The notes below the pieces were generated by a model. It was given only the letters and a program-made list of their open reading frames with translations. It did no database searches and was not told the DNA's origin. Shown here piece by piece: positions 62,907 to 64,000 of a stretch of 64,000 bases of DNA (position 1 is its first letter; each line of letters begins with the position of its first letter). Origin of the DNA: Aromatoleum buckelii (lineage in GTDB: Bacteria > Pseudomonadota > Gammaproteobacteria > Burkholderiales > Rhodocyclaceae); assembly GCF_012910785.2 (NCBI RefSeq), contig NZ_WTVH02000010.1:1240001-1304000 (forward strand). The letters are read 5' to 3'. Position numbers and translations under genes: made by a program.

Positions 62907-64000
62907 ATGTCCCGCAAGAAGCTGCCCATCGGTATTCAGACTTTCGCGCGCATTCGCGAGGATGGCTGTTATTACGTCGACAAGACGGGCTTCGCGCTGC
63001 AGCTGATCGAGGAAGGCAACTATTACTTCCTGTCGCGTCCGCGGCGCTTTGGCAAGAGCTTGCTGCTCGACACGCTGGCCGAGCTGTTCGAGGGGAATGA
63101 GCCGCTGTTTCGCGGGCTGGCGGCGCATGGGAAATGGGACTGGACCCGGCGGTTTCCGGTGCTGCGGATCAGCTTTGGCGATGGGATGTTGCAAAGCCGC
63201 GCGGCGCTGGATGAGCGGATCGACGAGCTCTTGACGGAAAACGAGCAGCGACTGGGTTTGACCGTCGAGCGCGCCAGCGTTGCCGGCCGCTTCGGGGCGC
63301 TGATTCGCCAGGCCGAGCAGGTGCATGGCCAGCGGGTGGTGGTGCTGGTCGATGAGTACGACAAGCCGATCCTGGACAATCTGACCCGGCCCGAGATCGC
63401 GCGCGAGATGCGCGACGGGTTGCGCAACCTGTATTCGGTGATCAAGGGCCAGGATGCCCACATCCGCTTCGCGATGCTCACCGGGGTGTCGAAGTTCAGC
63501 AAGGTGAGTTTGTTCTCGGGGCTGAACAACCTCAACGACATCACCCTGGATGAACGCTACTCGGCCCTCTGTGGCTATACCGACGAGGACGTCGACACGG
63601 TGTTCGCCCCCGAGCTGCCCGGGTTGGATCGGGACGAGATCCGTGCCTGGTACAACGGCTACAACTGGACGGGGACATCGGTCTATAACCCGTTCGATCT
63701 GTTGTTGCTGTTCCAGAAGCGGCAGTTCCGGCCGTTCTGGTTCGAGACGGGGACGCCGACTTTTCTGGTCGATTTGCTGACGGTGCGGCGTACCTTTACG
63801 CCGGACTTGGAAAGGGTGGTGGCGCTCGAGTCGCTGCTGTCGAGCTTCGATGTCGACCGGATTCCGACCGAGGCGCTGATGTTCCAAGCGGGCTATCTGA
63901 CCATCGATTCGGTGCGCTATCTGCCCGGCCTGATGCAGCTGACGCTGCGCTACCCGAACCTGGAGGTGCGCAGCAGCCTCAACAATGCCTTGCTGGAGGT
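62907..64000 (+). CDS. AAA-ATPase-like / DUF1703 protein (5' part, cut by window edge)
   Basis: 364 codons of a protein beginning MSRKKLPIGIQTFARIREDGCYYVDKTGFALQLIEEGNYYFLSRPRRFGKSLLLDTLAELFEG. This is the AAA-ATPase-like domain (PF09820 type) with the nucleotide-binding FGKS and the Walker-B-like VVVLVDEYDKPILDN. A PD-(D/E)XK nuclease-like DUF1703 domain should follow beyond the window. These genes are widespread and multicopy in many bacteria; function is unknown, with nuclease or mobile-element roles proposed. The frame is open to the window end. Confidence 0.88.
   Translation, partial: MSRKKLPIGIQTFARIREDGCYYVDKTGFALQLIEEGNYYFLSRPRRFGKSLLLDTLAELFEGNEPLFRGLAAHGKWDWTRRFPVLRISFGDGMLQSRAALDERIDELLTENEQRLGLTVERASVAGRFGALIRQAEQVHGQRVVVLVDEYDKPILDNLTRPEIAREMRDGLRNLYSVIKGQDAHIRFAMLTGVSKFSKVSLFSGLNNLNDITLDERYSALCGYTDEDVDTVFAPELPGLDRDEIRAWYNGYNWTGTSVYNPFDLLLLFQKRQFRPFWFETGTPTFLVDLLTVRRTFTPDLERVVALESLLSSFDVDRIPTEALMFQAGYLTIDSVRYLPGLMQLTLRYPNLEVRSSLNNALLE

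Overview
The window is high-GC DNA from a betaproteobacterium. Gene content (minCDE, a Pat-type protein acetyltransferase, hopanoid squalene genes hpnCDE, mnmH/selD, and a Wza/Wzc-type exopolysaccharide locus) fits the Rhodocyclales (Azoarcus/Aromatoleum/Thauera group). That placement is inferred from content only.

Positions 1-27 kb are ordinary chromosome. On the minus strand are mnmC (cut by the window edge) and lysS, then minE-minD-minC, hslO, tex, a YeaD-type sugar epimerase, a Pat-type acetyltransferase and a two-PAS histidine kinase. A chemotaxis receptor and a small methyltransferase are on plus. mnmH (minus) and selD (plus) diverge and together make 2-selenouridine in tRNA. tesA and a ybbA-like ATPase are head to head. 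hpnC-hpnD-hpnE form a squalene operon, divergent from an ABC ATPase / large FtsX permease / CrtC-AttH lipocalin operon. Two genes look odd: minC is frameshifted in its proline-rich linker, and hslO (Hsp33) lacks all four redox-switch cysteines.

A tRNA-Leu(UAG) at 27.1 kb marks the left edge of a ~33 kb capsule/exopolysaccharide region. 27.2-34.7 kb holds the export and control genes: PHP phosphatase (Wzb role), Wza, Wzc, a membrane-anchored J-domain/NTF2-like protein, a FecR-like secreted protein and a TPR protein. 36.7-60.5 kb holds precursor and assembly genes: a WecA-type transferase, a beta-CASP nuclease, TviB and TviC, an AT-rich Wzx-Wzy-GT2 block, a two-domain oxidoreductase, WecB, a heparinase-like protein, GT4, a LegC-type aminotransferase, a nucleotide-sugar dehydratase, a second phosphoglycosyl transferase, an acyltransferase and a CapD/WbpM-type dehydratase. 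The likely product is a Wzx/Wzy-type polymer rich in amino and uronic sugars.

The locus is full of recombination scars. A ~240-bp promoter/leader is present twice. Two short ORFs repeat the first codons of tviB. The 3' end of tviB is fused onto tviC. The 3' end of a second oxidoreductase survives behind the intact one, and a phosphoglycosyl transferase is reduced to a fragment. About seven or eight toxin-antitoxin modules or pieces lie inside and around it, several truncated or fused to one another. The right end (60.5-64 kb) continues with toxin-antitoxin modules, an H-NS-family gene and the start of an AAA-like/DUF1703 gene. No intact transposase, integrase, rRNA or CRISPR array was seen.
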